Source: Hahellaceae bacterium (GTDB lineage: Bacteria > Pseudomonadota > Gammaproteobacteria > Pseudomonadales > Oleiphilaceae). Taken from it: a stretch of DNA of 64,000 nucleotides. A program made the translations under genes and the position numbers. Position 1 is the stretch's first letter; every line of letters begins with the position of its first letter. The notes under the pieces are model-generated. The model ran no database searches and was not told the DNA's origin. It saw only the letters and a program-made list of their open reading frames with translations. The stretch covers positions 62,001-126,000 of the forward strand of contig JADGDV010000005.1 in the NCBI GenBank assembly GCA_016744695.1. Reading direction: 5' to 3'. Shown here piece after piece: positions 34,250 to 44,006 of this stretch.

Positions 34250-35410
34250 TTATAAAAAACGATCCAGAAGTGGGTTTAAAAACAATAAGCCTTTCTCGGT
34301 TGCTTGTAATCGTGTTGTTTCTATTAAGCCTTCTTTTCTTACTTGGCTCAATACGGGCTCTAATGTGTCTATAGTTAGGCCTGTTCTTCTTGAATAAAGT
34401 GCTTCATCAACACCATTATTCAGTCTTAATATGTTCATTAGGAACTCAAGGGGGAGGTCTTCTGCCTGAAGGATGTTACTAGACGCATTATAATGGCCAA
34501 TTCTATTTAGGTAGGCATCCGGTTGACGCGTTTTTTGGTAGCGCTTAATGAAGGGCTCATCTGTATTTAATTGAGTGATCTTGCCGTGAGCACCTGCTCC
34601 AATACCAATATAGTCGCCAAACTGCCAGTAATTAAGATTATGTTGAGCATTCTGGCCTTTGGTTGCATAAGCCGAAATTTCATATTGTTCGAGGTTATGA
34701 TGTTTTAACAGTGCCTGACCGGACTCTTGTATTTGCCATAATGCATCGTCCTCAGGTAGCTGGGGGGGGCGGTTATAGAACTCTGTATTGGGTTCAATGG
34801 TTAATTGATACCAAGATAGGTGAGGAGGCTTAAACGATAAGGCTATCTCAAGATCTTGGAGTGCCTCTTTTTCAGTTTGCTCAGGCAGGCCGTGCATGAG
34901 GTCAAGGTTGAAGTTATCAAACCCGCTTTGTTGAGCGACTTTAATGGCTTTTTGTGCTTCCTCACTGTTATGTATTCTTCCCAATGCCTGTAATTTTTGA
35001 TCATCAAAACTTTGAATACCCATAGATAAGCGATTTATGCCGGCTTCTCTGTAGCCTTCAAAGCTACCTTGTTCTACCGTGCCAGGGTTGGCTTCCATAG
35101 TGATTTCAATATCATCAGCCCATGTTATTTTATTTTTAATATGAGCAAGCAGAGATCGATAAAATTGAGGTGATAATAAGCTTGGCGTACCACCGCCTAT
35201 AAACATAGAGCGAAGAGGGCGTGATTGGCTGCCCTTTAGGTAGAGGCTGAGGTCCTGATTGAAATCATTTATCAGGGCTTTGAGGTAAGCTTCCTCAGGA
35301 ATGCCGTTAGGGCTGGCGTGGGAGTTAAAGTCACAATAAGGACATTTTCTAACACACCAAGGTACATGAATGTACAAGCTTAACGGCGGTAATTCGGACA
35401 GTTGAAGCAT
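34250..35410 (-). CDS. hemW: Radical SAM family haem chaperone HemW
   Basis: The 386-residue protein has the cluster-binding motif CVRKCPYC (Cys19, Cys23, Cys26) in YIHVPWCVRKCPYCDFNSH. It is followed by FIGGGTPSLL, the SAM-binding EANPGT and the C-terminal HemN-like region. This four-residue start (HVPWC) and lack of the HemN N-terminal extension point to HemW, a haem-insertion chaperone, not coproporphyrinogen dehydrogenase. Its ATG directly follows the rdgB stop. Confidence 0.94.
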   Translation of the reverse strand: MLQLSELPPLSLYIHVPWCVRKCPYCDFNSHASPNGIPEEAYLKALINDFNQDLSLYLKGSQSRPLRSMFIGGGTPSLLSPQFYRSLLAHIKNKITWADDIEITMEANPGTVEQGSFEGYREAGINRLSMGIQSFDDQKLQALGRIHNSEEAQKAIKVAQQSGFDNFNLDLMHGLPEQTEKEALQDLEIALSFKPPHLSWYQLTIEPNTEFYNRPPQLPEDDALWQIQESGQALLKHHNLEQYEISAYATKGQNAQHNLNYWQFGDYIGIGAGAHGKITQLNTDEPFIKRYQKTRQPDAYLNRIGHYNASSNILQAEDLPLEFLMNILRLNNGVDEALYSRRTGLTIDTLEPVLSQVRKEGLIETTRLQATEKGLLFLNPLLDRFL

Positions 35411-36001
35411 TTAAGTGTCTGACATCTGTTTAATAAGCTTGCTCAATGCTTTGCCGCGATGGCTCATTGCATTCTTTGTATCACGGTCGAGTTCTGCTGA
35501 ACTGCAGTTTTTTGACGCTACCCAAAATAATGGGTCATAACCAAAGCCTTGATCACCTCGGGCTTCTCTTAAAATCGATCCCTCCCAGCTCCCTTGGCAC
35601 ACAACCGGGGTCGGGTCTGCAGGATGCTTAAGATATACCAGCACGCATTGAAAGCGAGCTGTACGTGCTTCCTCTGGCGTGTCTTGTAAGTCTTTGAGTA
35701 GTTTCTGATTGTTCTTTTCATCCGTGGCATTTTCACCAGAAAAACGCGCGGAGTAAATGCCAGGGGCACCGTTTAGCGCATCAACCTCAAGGCCAGAGTC
35801 ATCAGCAATAGCAGGTAAGCCTGAAATTTGACTAGCATGGCGTGCCTTAAGGATCGCGTTTTCAATAAAGGTTAGCCCTGTTTCTTCTACGGACGAAACA
35901 TTAAAGTGTGATTGTGGTACGACCTCAATATCTAAAGGCTTTAATAGTTGATTAAACTCTTTCAACTTTCCTTTGTTACCACTGGCTAAAACTACTTTCA
36001 T
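35411..36001 (-). CDS. rdgB: XTP/dITP pyrophosphatase
   Basis: RdgB removes non-canonical purine nucleotides (dITP, XTP) from the pool. The 196-residue Ham1-family protein has [14 protein letters not shown] at the start, [27 protein letters not shown] and the C-terminal MSHRGKALS. It abuts hemW. The 47-base gap to the preceding DUF4426 gene contains half of a GTAGGGTGCGCC-type repeat. Confidence 0.96.
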   Translation of the reverse strand: MKVVLASGNKGKLKEFNQLLKPLDIEVVPQSHFNVSSVEETGLTFIENAILKARHASQISGLPAIADDSGLEVDALNGAPGIYSARFSGENATDEKNNQKLLKDLQDTPEEARTARFQCVLVYLKHPADPTPVVCQGSWEGSILREARGDQGFGYDPLFWVASKNCSSAELDRDTKNAMSHRGKALSKLIKQMSDT

Positions 36002-36030
36002 TAGACTTAAATCTCATTGATTAGAATATC

Positions 36031-36046
36031 GCACGGCGCACCCTAC
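36031..36046. repeat. Half copy of GTAGGGTGCGCC-type repeat
   Basis: GCACGGCGCACCCTAC matches the right arm of the full hairpins at 43112-43177 and 55078-55134. No left arm is present. Confidence 0.6.
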
Positions 36047-36048
36047 AA

Positions 36049-36537
36049 CTATTTATCTTCATTATAAAATGTTTGGCTAAAGCGTAGCTTTAATGGTTGG
36101 GGTTGCCCTTCAGGTGTTGCAGAAATATTAAATACCAGCACCTCTCCTTCCATAAACTGCATTTCAGCAAGGTAATAAATCGCCTTTCCTTCCTTCACTC
36201 TTCTAAAAGCAAGAAACTGTTGCTGTTGAATATCGTTAGTTCTCATGCCTTCAAGTTGGGCGGGTACGGGTTCAAAAGTCCCGTTTTCAGTTTTTTTAAG
36301 TACGCTAATATTAATTACCCCTATGGCCTTGCTGCGAACAATGCCATATTGCTTTGCAATTTCAGGAGTTAAAAATGTACTGGTGAAGGCGCTGTAGTGT
36401 ACTTCATAGTCACCAAATCGTTCTTTTTGTTCCGCTTGCACGCTCTGAGTGCTAACAAGCATTAAGGTGAATAATGTGATGATACCTTTTGCTAGAAAGG
36501 TCAGGGTTGGTTGTGTTGTTGTACTCATGATGCTCAC
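36049..36537 (-). CDS. DUF4426 exported protein
   Basis: The 162-residue protein has a signal peptide (GIITLFTLMLVSTQSVQA) and a short beta-rich domain beginning ERFGDYEVHYSAFTSTFLTPEIA, typical of DUF4426. The frame opens at GTG 36537, and ATG 36528 is an alternative. Function is unknown. The family regularly sits between metW and rdgB in Pseudomonas-like genomes, as here, so it may be carried for conserved expression and not for a shared pathway. Confidence 0.85.
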   Translation of the reverse strand: MSIMSTTTQPTLTFLAKGIITLFTLMLVSTQSVQAEQKERFGDYEVHYSAFTSTFLTPEIAKQYGIVRSKAIGVINISVLKKTENGTFEPVPAQLEGMRTNDIQQQQFLAFRRVKEGKAIYYLAEMQFMEGEVLVFNISATPEGQPQPLKLRFSQTFYNEDK

Positions 36538-36590
36538 TTTATGGGGGCTTATTTATGTGCGTTAAATATTTCGTTTATATAAACACTGGC

Positions 36591-37190
36591 TTAGCGTGTA
36601 ACTCGGTAAATCGCAATTTCACCGAGCATGTTAGGCCACATATTGATAAACCAGCGGCGTTGATGCTCTTTATCTACCACCGTACGATTAAGAATATGAA
36701 TGTTCTTTTGATAACAAAGCGCTTCAAAATCTTTAAAGGTGCATAGGTGAATATTAGGTGTGTTATACCAAGTATAGGGTAATGCTTTCGATATCGGCAT
36801 ACGCCCTTTGCGCATAAGGTAAGAGCGTGTTCGCCAGTATGCAAAATTTGGAAAGGTGATGATGCACTCTTTACCCAGCCTTAGCATTTCATCCAGCATG
36901 ACATCTGGTTGTCTGAGTGCTTGAAGAGCTTGCGTCATGACGACGGAGTCAAAGCGCTGATCTTCAAAGTTAGAAAGCCCTTTCTTATCGACGTTTTGCT
37001 CGAGAACATTAACGCCTTTCTCAATGCAACTGGTGATATTAGATGAGCTAATTTCAAGACCATAACCACTGACTTGTTTGTTTTCTTGGAGGTGGTGAAG
37101 TAATGTGCCATCGCCGCAACCTACATCTAATACTCTGGCGTTCGGTTTGATCCATTGTTCAATTATTTTAAGGTCAGCACGCATTAGCAA
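36591..37190 (-). CDS. metW: Methionine biosynthesis protein MetW
   Basis: The 199-residue SAM-methyltransferase-like protein has [16 protein letters not shown] and the family segments [12 protein letters not shown] and [12 protein letters not shown]. MetW works with MetX and is required for full homoserine succinyltransferase activity in relatives. It overlaps the metX stop by seven bases, so the two are co-translated. Confidence 0.95.
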   Translation of the reverse strand: MLMRADLKIIEQWIKPNARVLDVGCGDGTLLHHLQENKQVSGYGLEISSSNITSCIEKGVNVLEQNVDKKGLSNFEDQRFDSVVMTQALQALRQPDVMLDEMLRLGKECIITFPNFAYWRTRSYLMRKGRMPISKALPYTWYNTPNIHLCTFKDFEALCYQKNIHILNRTVVDKEHQRRWFINMWPNMLGEIAIYRVTR

Positions 37191-38329
37191 ACCTCCTTGG
37201 CAACACGGTCCATGTAAGCGTTAAATACAGATATATAGCGAGGGGTGGGGATTAAAAAAGCATCATGACCATGGGGTGTATCTATTTCGGTATAACAGAC
37301 ATCTTTGCCGGCTTTTACCAACTCATTCACTAATATTTCTGATCGCTCAGGGGAAAACCGCCAGTCGGTACTGAATGAAATAACCAGAAACTTGCATAAG
37401 GCTTTCTTTAAGGCACTTTCAAGGAGGCCGTTGTACTCTTTAGCGGGGTCAAAATAATCTAAGGCTCGAGTCATCAGCAAGTAGGTGTTGGCATCGAAGT
37501 TTTCGGAAAACCGCTCTCCTTGGTAGTTGAGGTAGCTTTCGACTTCAAATTCTACATCATAGCCAAATTTAAAGGCTTTATTACGCATGTCTCTACCAAA
37601 TTTTTCCCCCATGGCTTCATCAGAAAGATAGGTGATATGCCCAACCATTCTTGCCAGCATTAAGCCTTTTTGAGGGATTGTATTATGGTCAAAATAGCGA
37701 CCTTCGTGAAAAGCAGGGTCAGAGGTAATGGCTTTACGAGCGACTTCGTTAAAGGCAATGTTTTGTGCTGAAAGCTTAGGGGTTGAGGCAATAACGGCTG
37801 CGTGTCCTAATCGTTCAGGGTAATCTATAGACCACTGAAGTGCCTGCATACCGCCCAGGCTGCCACCAATAATAGCGGCCCATTTTTGAATGCCTAGTTT
37901 GTCGGCTAAGCGAACCTGGCTGACAACCCAATCTTTTACTGTGACGACAGGGAAGTCGGGGCCGTAAGTTTCGCCGGTTAACGTATTGATGCTAGTGGGC
38001 CCTGTGCTGCCGTGGCATCCGCCAAGGTTGTTAAGGCTGACGATAAAAAAACGGGCGCTATCGATGGGTTTTCCAGGGCCTATGCAGCTGTCCCACCAGC
38101 CTGGTTTTTTCTCCTCCATCGAGTGATAGCCTGCTGCATGATGATTTCCACTTAACGCATGGCAGATAAGTATGGCATTACTCGCGTCTTGGTTAAGTTC
38201 TCCGTAAGTCTCATAAGTTAGGTCGTATTGAGGGAGTACTTTGCCGCTTTGTAATGCTAGTGGTTCATCAAAATGGAGTGTCTGGGGTGTGACCAGACCG
38301 ACTGACTCTATGGGTAGTGTTTCAGGCAT
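37184..38329 (-). CDS. metX: Homoserine O-acyltransferase MetX (succinyltransferase type likely)
   Basis: MetX activates homoserine for methionine synthesis. The 381-residue alpha/beta hydrolase has the nucleophile elbow [12 protein letters not shown] (Ser157), an [12 protein letters not shown] oxyanion region and the catalytic His in [10 protein letters not shown]. Coupling to metW suggests the succinyl-CoA-using MetXS form, but acetyl-CoA use cannot be excluded from sequence alone. Confidence 0.95.
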   Translation of the reverse strand: MPETLPIESVGLVTPQTLHFDEPLALQSGKVLPQYDLTYETYGELNQDASNAILICHALSGNHHAAGYHSMEEKKPGWWDSCIGPGKPIDSARFFIVSLNNLGGCHGSTGPTSINTLTGETYGPDFPVVTVKDWVVSQVRLADKLGIQKWAAIIGGSLGGMQALQWSIDYPERLGHAAVIASTPKLSAQNIAFNEVARKAITSDPAFHEGRYFDHNTIPQKGLMLARMVGHITYLSDEAMGEKFGRDMRNKAFKFGYDVEFEVESYLNYQGERFSENFDANTYLLMTRALDYFDPAKEYNGLLESALKKALCKFLVISFSTDWRFSPERSEILVNELVKAGKDVCYTEIDTPHGHDAFLIPTPRYISVFNAYMDRVAKEVC

Positions 38330-38426
38330 CGGCTCTTACTGGCTGGTTAATAGGAGGTAATAGAAAAACTAGACTAAGGAGTTTAAAGGGAGGGAGGTAT
38401 AGTGACAAGGCTTCATTTTATATACG

Positions 38427-38464
38427 CCATAAAAAACCGCGAACATTGTCGCGGTTTTTTATGG
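38427..38464 (-). terminator. Terminator after the PEP-CTERM gene
   Basis: A perfect 16-base stem (arms beginning CCATAAAAAACCGCGA) with a six-base loop lies 17 bases beyond the PEP-CTERM stop. T-runs on both strands make it usable in either direction. Confidence 0.85.
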
Positions 38465-38480
38465 TACTAATCAAAGCGGT

Positions 38481-39101
38481 TTAGCTTTTTTTAGCTTGCT
38501 TACGACGTGCAAAACCAAGACCAGCAAGGCCAAGACCTAATAGAGCAAGACCTGAAGGCTCTGGTACTGATGTTGGAGTACATGGAACACCTGGAGTTGG
38601 TACACATGCTTGGCTTCCGCCATCAAGTGTTAGGGTTGCTTTACCTAGAGTAACTGCCCAAGCGGAGCTGCCTTCGCTTATATCCATTCTAACTTGAAGG
38701 CCTGCATTTACTTGTGTTTCAGCCCAAGCGTATGACATTAAATCAAAGGTAGTGAATTCCCAGATATTGTTTTGGCCAGCTAGTATGCCGATGTCAGTCC
38801 AAGTTGAGCCATTAAAAACAGAGATTCGATCTTTTTCTCTAGGGGTGTCTACGTCAAAGGCAGAAATATCAAGCTCTATTGAAGTAAATGATCCTGCTAT
38901 AGCATTGTGAGTCCAGCCCCAATCTTCTTCTGGGCCTCTGTAATAAGGGTCTTGAGTTTTGCTAGCATCATTCTTAACAAAAAACTCTGTCGCTGTATTG
39001 TTAGAGTATTCTTGAACGTCCGTAATGGCTACGGCTTGCGCAACAGATGCGCCAAATAATGTTGCACCGGCAAGTGCTAATCCTGCTAATTGCTTTATCA
39101 T
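38481..39101 (-). CDS. PEP-CTERM sorting-domain exported protein
   Basis: The 206-residue protein has a signal peptide ending ATLFGASVAQA and a C-terminal sorting tripartite signal: VPEP at 179-182, a hydrophobic helix (LALLGLGLAGLG) and the basic tail ARRKQAKKS. Such proteins are cleaved and anchored by an exosortase (EpsH/XrtA type), usually together with exopolysaccharide export. The middle is a beta-rich domain without a recognised family. No exosortase is in the window. It lies between metX and the dynamin-like gene. Confidence 0.88.
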   Translation of the reverse strand: MIKQLAGLALAGATLFGASVAQAVAITDVQEYSNNTATEFFVKNDASKTQDPYYRGPEEDWGWTHNAIAGSFTSIELDISAFDVDTPREKDRISVFNGSTWTDIGILAGQNNIWEFTTFDLMSYAWAETQVNAGLQVRMDISEGSSAWAVTLGKATLTLDGGSQACVPTPGVPCTPTSVPEPSGLALLGLGLAGLGFARRKQAKKS

Positions 39102-39292
39102 TGTTAACTCCCTTTTAATTTCTTTTACTAGGCTTAGTAAACTTTAGCCCATGACTTTATATTGCTGAGATAATTAAAGCATTAACTGTGCCTTAATTAT
39201 AATTAGTTATTAAAAGCAATTTGTTAAGGTGGTTTATACCTTTTGATTCTCTTAATTTAAATTGCGGAGTGTAAAAAAAGTGGACAATAAAA

Positions 39293-39320
39293 AGTGCCTC
39301 CATATGAAATTGGAGGCACT
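39293..39320 (-). terminator. Terminator after the dynamin-like gene
   Basis: Arms AGTGCCTCCA and TGGAGGCACT with an eight-base loop lie 33 bases past the dynamin-like stop. On the minus strand the stem is followed by TTTTTATT. Confidence 0.8.
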
Positions 39321-39352
39321 GTAAATGGGAAGGATAAATATTATGGCAGTGG

Positions 39353-41317
39353 TTACCCAGCAAACCCCGTAAGGTTAACCACCTTCTGGTTTAATTGGCT
39401 GGGTGCAGGTTTTCTGAAATGGCGTTGTATGCTCTCTGCGATCATCAGCTGCTTCTGTGTATCGTCGACTAGTGATTTCAGCTGCTCTTGCTGTGAACGG
39501 GCATCTTTATTCGTACGAGACAAACCTTTAATGCGACGAATTTGGTGCTCAAGCAACTGCTTTTGTTCTAGCGTGTACTGCATGATGGGTAGCAGTGCTT
39601 CATTTGGCCAAGTATCAGACTCAGTAAGTATGCGTGCATGAATAAGTCTGGCCTCCCCAACTAAAGTATCGAAGAAGCGCTTAACGAGCAGGGTTTGCTC
39701 TGTCATGATGTTTCTTGGGTCTCGACGGAAATGTGTTGCTTTATTTTTTAGCGATCTGAGTGCCCGAACATGCTTGGCTGTTGCAAATGGTTTAGGGTGA
39801 AGGTGTTTGGCGCGGGTGTCTTCGGTATAACGCTTATAAATTGAATGCACCATTTTTTCTGCAAGCCGACCTTCACTAGCTAGATTATTGAGTTCATGGT
39901 CAATAAAGTCGAAGAGCTTACCCATTTCTCTGTTCATGCCTATGGTGGTCCAGCTATCCTTCATTTTTTCACGGGTTTGACTAATTTGTTCTTCAAGTCG
40001 CTCTTCAGAAATTAAATTGGTTAATATTTTCCCCTGTGATTTCATCAGGCGTCTGCTAGAGCGCAGTGTAATGAGCTTTTTATAGTAAAAGTCATAGTCT
40101 GCCTGGGTTTTATCGGTCAGGTTTTTAATTAAATCTTTGCTTACACCCTTGTCTTTACATTCATCTAGCTGGTCAGTCAGTGAATGCATGCGAGATGATA
40201 GAATCGCTTGGCTGTTTTGCAGCATGCCTAAAATATCATTAAGCAATGTTTTGGTGATGAGTTGTTCTTTACCTGCGAGAATTCTATTGCTGATTAAATT
40301 TTCTAGCTCGGGCAGTGCGCTTTTTTCATAAAGGGCATGGTCGCCTTTAATTTTACCGATTAATGCTTGCTTGGCTGATAATGGCAGTACGTCTTTAACA
40401 TCCATATCCAAGTGGTCAGCCGTATACTGGCGAACTTTTTGGATTGACTGCTCTACGTACTCTTCGCCCTGAAGGTCATCCCAAAGCACGTCGATTTTAT
40501 TAAGTACAGCAAAGCGGCCGGCTCTATGGTCTGAGTCAGCGGTGGCTATGTAATCTTTCCAAATGGTTAAATCACTGGCGGTAACACCGGTATCAGCACT
40601 GAGTAAAAATATAACCGCATGGGCATTAGGAATCATGCTAATGGTGAGTTCTGGCTCAGATCCCAATGCATTTAGCCCTGGAGTATCTAGAATTCGTAAT
40701 CCTCTTTTTAATAGAGGGTTATCAAGACTGATTTTAGCGTGGCGCCACGCAGGAATAATGACCTGGTCTTTGTTTGCGGGGTCATGATCAAGCATGGTTT
40801 CATGAAAACCCAAGTCTTTAGCCTCTTCAATGCTCACGAGATGTGTTTTAGCTACTTCATCTAGGCTGAGTTTCATTGCGTCTGGTGACGAAGTATCTAG
40901 CTCAATAGTGGTCCACTTTTCTACTTGCTTGGAAAGCTGAGCGAGGGTGGCATCCTCTTTACGTGTTTCTATAGGGAGTAGCTTAAGGTAGTTTTTGCCA
41001 CTTTTTTGATCGTAGAATAGCTCTGTTGGGCACATGGTTGTACGCCCGGCCTGAGACGGCAGCATTCTTTGGCCAAACTCTGAAAAGAATAGAGAGTTAA
41101 TCAGCTCTGTTTTTCCACGGGAGTACTCGCCAACAAAAGCCAGAGTGAGTTCGTCTTCTTTAAGAAGTGTCATCCCCCGCTTTAAGCGGCTAGCGATGTC
41201 ATCTGAATAGAGATCATTACTCTGAAGCCAATCTTCGTATCTGGCTAATTCACGGATTAAATTTTTCTTCCAGCCATAATAGGCTTCTACCTGGCGTGAA
41301 AGGCTACCTGAGCTCAT
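39353..41317 (-). CDS. Bacterial dynamin-like GTPase
   Basis: The 654-residue protein has a complete GTPase domain: G1 GEYSRGKT at 63-70, G3 DTPG at 211-214, G4 NKID at 273-276. Long helical stretches follow, with a basic Arg/Lys-rich patch around residues 515-540, as in bacterial dynamin-like proteins and LeoA relatives. Such proteins remodel or tether membranes, sometimes in stress or phage resistance. No second dynamin-like gene or transmembrane segment is seen. It stands alone with its own terminator between PEP-CTERM and yggT. Confidence 0.85.
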   Translation of the reverse strand: MSSGSLSRQVEAYYGWKKNLIRELARYEDWLQSNDLYSDDIASRLKRGMTLLKEDELTLAFVGEYSRGKTELINSLFFSEFGQRMLPSQAGRTTMCPTELFYDQKSGKNYLKLLPIETRKEDATLAQLSKQVEKWTTIELDTSSPDAMKLSLDEVAKTHLVSIEEAKDLGFHETMLDHDPANKDQVIIPAWRHAKISLDNPLLKRGLRILDTPGLNALGSEPELTISMIPNAHAVIFLLSADTGVTASDLTIWKDYIATADSDHRAGRFAVLNKIDVLWDDLQGEEYVEQSIQKVRQYTADHLDMDVKDVLPLSAKQALIGKIKGDHALYEKSALPELENLISNRILAGKEQLITKTLLNDILGMLQNSQAILSSRMHSLTDQLDECKDKGVSKDLIKNLTDKTQADYDFYYKKLITLRSSRRLMKSQGKILTNLISEERLEEQISQTREKMKDSWTTIGMNREMGKLFDFIDHELNNLASEGRLAEKMVHSIYKRYTEDTRAKHLHPKPFATAKHVRALRSLKNKATHFRRDPRNIMTEQTLLVKRFFDTLVGEARLIHARILTESDTWPNEALLPIMQYTLEQKQLLEHQIRRIKGLSRTNKDARSQQEQLKSLVDDTQKQLMIAESIQRHFRKPAPSQLNQKVVNLTGFAG

Positions 41318-41590
41318 GTTAGAGTCCCCGAAAGTGAAAAAGTTTGATCAAATTTTAAGCTGATTATTTCTATCTACTGATTATAGAAAGAGTTTTTGTT
41401 TTAGTCTTGTATTCTGGTGGGGCTATTTATTTTTTAATAGCGATTTAGGGGGCGTGAGAGTAACAAAATATTAGTTAATTCAAATGGATAGAGTGAGTTG
41501 TTGTACCAAGTTTAGAATAGGTTATTTTATGTAATAAGTTGTTATTTCAGGTCTTTTTGTGAAATCTATTCGGGTTTATGGCCGGATGGT
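41318..41590. other. Intergenic region upstream of the dynamin-like gene
   Basis: The AT-rich spacer between yggT and the dynamin-like gene holds no recognisable gene. Apart from the inverted repeat that follows, nothing is identified. The dynamin gene promoter should lie close to 41350-41400. Confidence 0.4.
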
Positions 41591-41621
41591 CGTCATTCTG
41601 TGGCTAAGCCACAGAATGACG
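41591..41621. repeat. GTCATTC-type inverted repeat (complete)
   Basis: Fifteen-base arms CGTCATTCTGTGGCT and AGCCACAGAATGACG flank a single A. The outer GTCATTC/GAATGAC match the copy at 17431-17456 while the inner arm differs. It lies eight bases beyond the yggT stop and may double as its transcription or processing signal. Confidence 0.75.
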
Positions 41622-41628
41622 AGTTTCT

Positions 41629-42201
41629 TTACACAAACATAGTTAGAGCGGGAGGAATGTAAACGAGAACTACTTTCTTCAGCACGGTTATGATGAAAAA
41701 AATCAATATTGGCGAAAGGTCGATCCCCCCCATATCAGGAAGAATATTTCTGATAGGCTTAGTCACAGGCTCTAATAACTGATGTATTAGCGCGAGTGCA
41801 GGGTTATGACTCTGAGGGGCAACCCAGCTGGAAATAACCATAATTATAAGGCTGAAAAAATAAATCTGTAACACTAGACCTATTAATAACAGTGCAGACC
41901 ATATAACAATACTAATCGGGTCAAGGCCTGCGCCTAGGATTAAAAGAACCAAAACTACGCCGAGAATTTGTACCAACATTGCTAGAATGAGGCTTGGAAG
42001 ATCTATACCCTTAATGCTAGGTATTGCTCGTCTAATAGGAATAAGTAAGGGGTTGGTTGCCTTAAGTATAAATTGGGATATAGGGTTGTAGAAGTCGGCA
42101 CGCACCAACTGAAAAAGAAAACGTAATAGAATAAGCAATAAATAAAGCCCAAAAAACAGGTTTATAAACATAAGGCCTATTTCAGGAAGTAGAGATTCCA
42201 T
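41629..42201 (-). CDS. yggT: YggT family membrane protein
   Basis: The 190-residue protein is made of two similar halves, each with hydrophobic helices and a loop of the form NPxxxPIRxxxPxxxGIDLSP (ATNPLLIPIRRAIPSIKGIDLPS; EPVTKPIRNILPDMGGIDLSP), the double-YGGT arrangement. Possible roles in osmotic response or division have been proposed for relatives. Its start overlaps the proC stop by one base (TAATG). Confidence 0.93.
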   Translation of the reverse strand: MESLLPEIGLMFINLFFGLYLLLILLRFLFQLVRADFYNPISQFILKATNPLLIPIRRAIPSIKGIDLPSLILAMLVQILGVVLVLLILGAGLDPISIVIWSALLLIGLVLQIYFFSLIIMVISSWVAPQSHNPALALIHQLLEPVTKPIRNILPDMGGIDLSPILIFFIITVLKKVVLVYIPPALTMFV

Positions 42202-43067
42202 TATTTTGATCCCTTGTTGATTGTTGAATTAGAAATATTTTTACCACCCAGCATTTCTGCCAGTTCTTTTGATCGTTGGGCTGCGGCATAAACTGCTGTG
42301 TCAAAAAGGCCACGTATTCCACCGTCTTCAAAGCTTTGAACAGCCTTTTCAGTGGTGCCTCCTGGTGACATGACATTACGTTTTAATTGAGCCGGTTCAA
42401 TATCACTTTGTTTGGCCATTTCTGCGGCGCCTAAAGCTGTTTGAATACTTAACTTACGTGCATTTTCTCTAGGTATGCCTGCTTTTACCGCAGCATCTTC
42501 TAGTGCCTCCATAATTAAGAAAAAATAAGCTGGACCGCTGCCTGATAGCGCAGTGATTGCGTGCATTTGATCTTCACTCTCAATCCATTCTGTAATGCCC
42601 ACGGCAGAGAAAATTTCATCAGCTTGCTGTCGTTGTTCTTTGCTCACTAGATCACTTGCAAATAAACCAGAGGCTCCTTGGGCAACAAGGGCCGGAGTGT
42701 TGGGCATACAGCGAATAATAGGCAATTTTTTACCCAGCCACTCTTGAATATGTGTTGTTTCAATGCCTGCTGCGATGGTAATAACGAGTGGTGTTTTATC
42801 TGCCAAAACGGAGGCAAGATCCATACATACAGCTTGAAGTATCTGTGGTTTTACGCCGAGAACCAATATGTCTGCCTCGGCGGCCGATTGATGATTATCT
42901 GTGCTGATGTTAATTTTATATTGAGACGCTAGTTCCCCCAGGTTGACCCTGGTCGGTGCGCTTGCTGTAATCTGTGATGCAGGGTAACCGGTATTAACCA
43001 GTCCGCCAATGATGCTGCCTGACATATTCCCAGCACCGATAAAAGTAATCCGAGGTTTTGTATTCAC
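42201..43067 (-). CDS. proC: Pyrroline-5-carboxylate reductase
   Basis: ProC carries out the last step of proline synthesis using NAD(P)H. The 288-residue enzyme has the Rossmann motif FIGAGNMSGSIIGGL and the C-terminal signature SIQTALGAAEMA with MSPGGTTEKAVQSFE. Genes yggS-proC-yggT follow in the conserved order. A repeat hairpin lies between it and yggS. Confidence 0.97.
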   Translation of the reverse strand: MNTKPRITFIGAGNMSGSIIGGLVNTGYPASQITASAPTRVNLGELASQYKINISTDNHQSAAEADILVLGVKPQILQAVCMDLASVLADKTPLVITIAAGIETTHIQEWLGKKLPIIRCMPNTPALVAQGASGLFASDLVSKEQRQQADEIFSAVGITEWIESEDQMHAITALSGSGPAYFFLIMEALEDAAVKAGIPRENARKLSIQTALGAAEMAKQSDIEPAQLKRNVMSPGGTTEKAVQSFEDGGIRGLFDTAVYAAAQRSKELAEMLGGKNISNSTINKGSK

Positions 43068-43111
43068 CCATAATCTCCAAGTGTTTTTCTATTCTCATGG
43101 AACACCTACAT

Positions 43112-43177
43112 TGTAGGGTGTGCCATGCGCACCGTTTTTGTTTAAGTTTTTTTTTGGTGCGCACGGCGCACCCTACA
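43112..43177. repeat. GTAGGGTGCGCC-type inverted repeat (complete, imperfect)
   Basis: Left arm TGTAGGGTGTGCCATGCGCA (43112-43131) and right arm TGCGCACGGCGCACCCTACA (43158-43177) pair with two mismatches around a T-rich 26-base loop. It sits between yggS and proC. The family also occurs at 55078-55134 and as a half copy at 36031. Confidence 0.75.
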
Positions 43178-43186
43178 GTATTAGAT

Positions 43187-43888
43187 TTACTTCTTTTTTC
43201 TAGCGCCAAAGAGCGCTGTGCCTACACGTACCATAGTTGAGCCTTCTTCAATTGCCGCTTCTATATCTCCAGACATTCCCATTGAAAGAGTGTCGATACT
43301 GGGATATTGAAGTTGAAGTTCTTTAAAGGCCGTATTCATTGATCTAAAACTGGCTCTTAAAGCCTCATCATCTTGTGATGAGGCGGGAATGGTCATAAGG
43401 CCCCTTAGTTTAATATTAGATAGTGTCGAAATTGTTTTACACAAGGCATCAAGTTCATTTAAAGGGATGCCGGACTTCGATTCTTCATCGTTAATATTGA
43501 CTTGAATGCAAATATTTAGCGGCCCTAAGTTTTTTGGGCGCTGTTCATTGAGCCGTTGCGCTATTTTAAGACGGTCAACACTATGAACCCAGCTAAAATG
43601 CTCAGCAATCGCTCGGGTTTTATTGGACTGAATAGGGCCAATAAAATGCCATGTTAAGGGCTGCTCTGTTAAAGCTTCAATCTTAACCAGCGCTTCTTGT
43701 AGGTAGTTCTCACCAAAATGTGTGAGCCCTGATTGAATGCAGCTTTTGAGCTCATCTACGCTTCGGGTTTTACTAACTGCCAGTAATTGAACACTTTTTT
43801 TATCCCGTGAAGCAAATTTTGTTGCTTTTTGTATTCGCTGACTTACGTTTTTGATGTTGTCTGCTATGCTGTTCATTATGTTATTCAA
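43187..43888 (-). CDS. yggS: PLP homeostasis protein YggS
   Basis: The 233-residue protein is of the YggS/PLPBP family. The PLP-binding lysine is Lys40 in LLAVSKTRS, and HFGENYLQEAL, WHFIGPIQSNKTR and LSMGMSGDIEAAIEEGSTMVRVGTALFG follow the family order. It keeps pyridoxal phosphate and amino-acid metabolism balanced and shows no known catalytic turnover. It is divergent from pilT. Confidence 0.96.
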   Translation of the reverse strand: MNNIMNSIADNIKNVSQRIQKATKFASRDKKSVQLLAVSKTRSVDELKSCIQSGLTHFGENYLQEALVKIEALTEQPLTWHFIGPIQSNKTRAIAEHFSWVHSVDRLKIAQRLNEQRPKNLGPLNICIQVNINDEESKSGIPLNELDALCKTISTLSNIKLRGLMTIPASSQDDEALRASFRSMNTAFKELQLQYPSIDTLSMGMSGDIEAAIEEGSTMVRVGTALFGARKKK

Positions 43889-44006
43889 TGAGATAGAGTG
43901 AAAATAGTTAATGTATTTTTAGCCATTTGAGCAAATAACCGCTTTATACTCAATACAATACTTTTAATTAAGATAAACAATAAAGACAAATCCATCGAGG
44001 ACAGAC

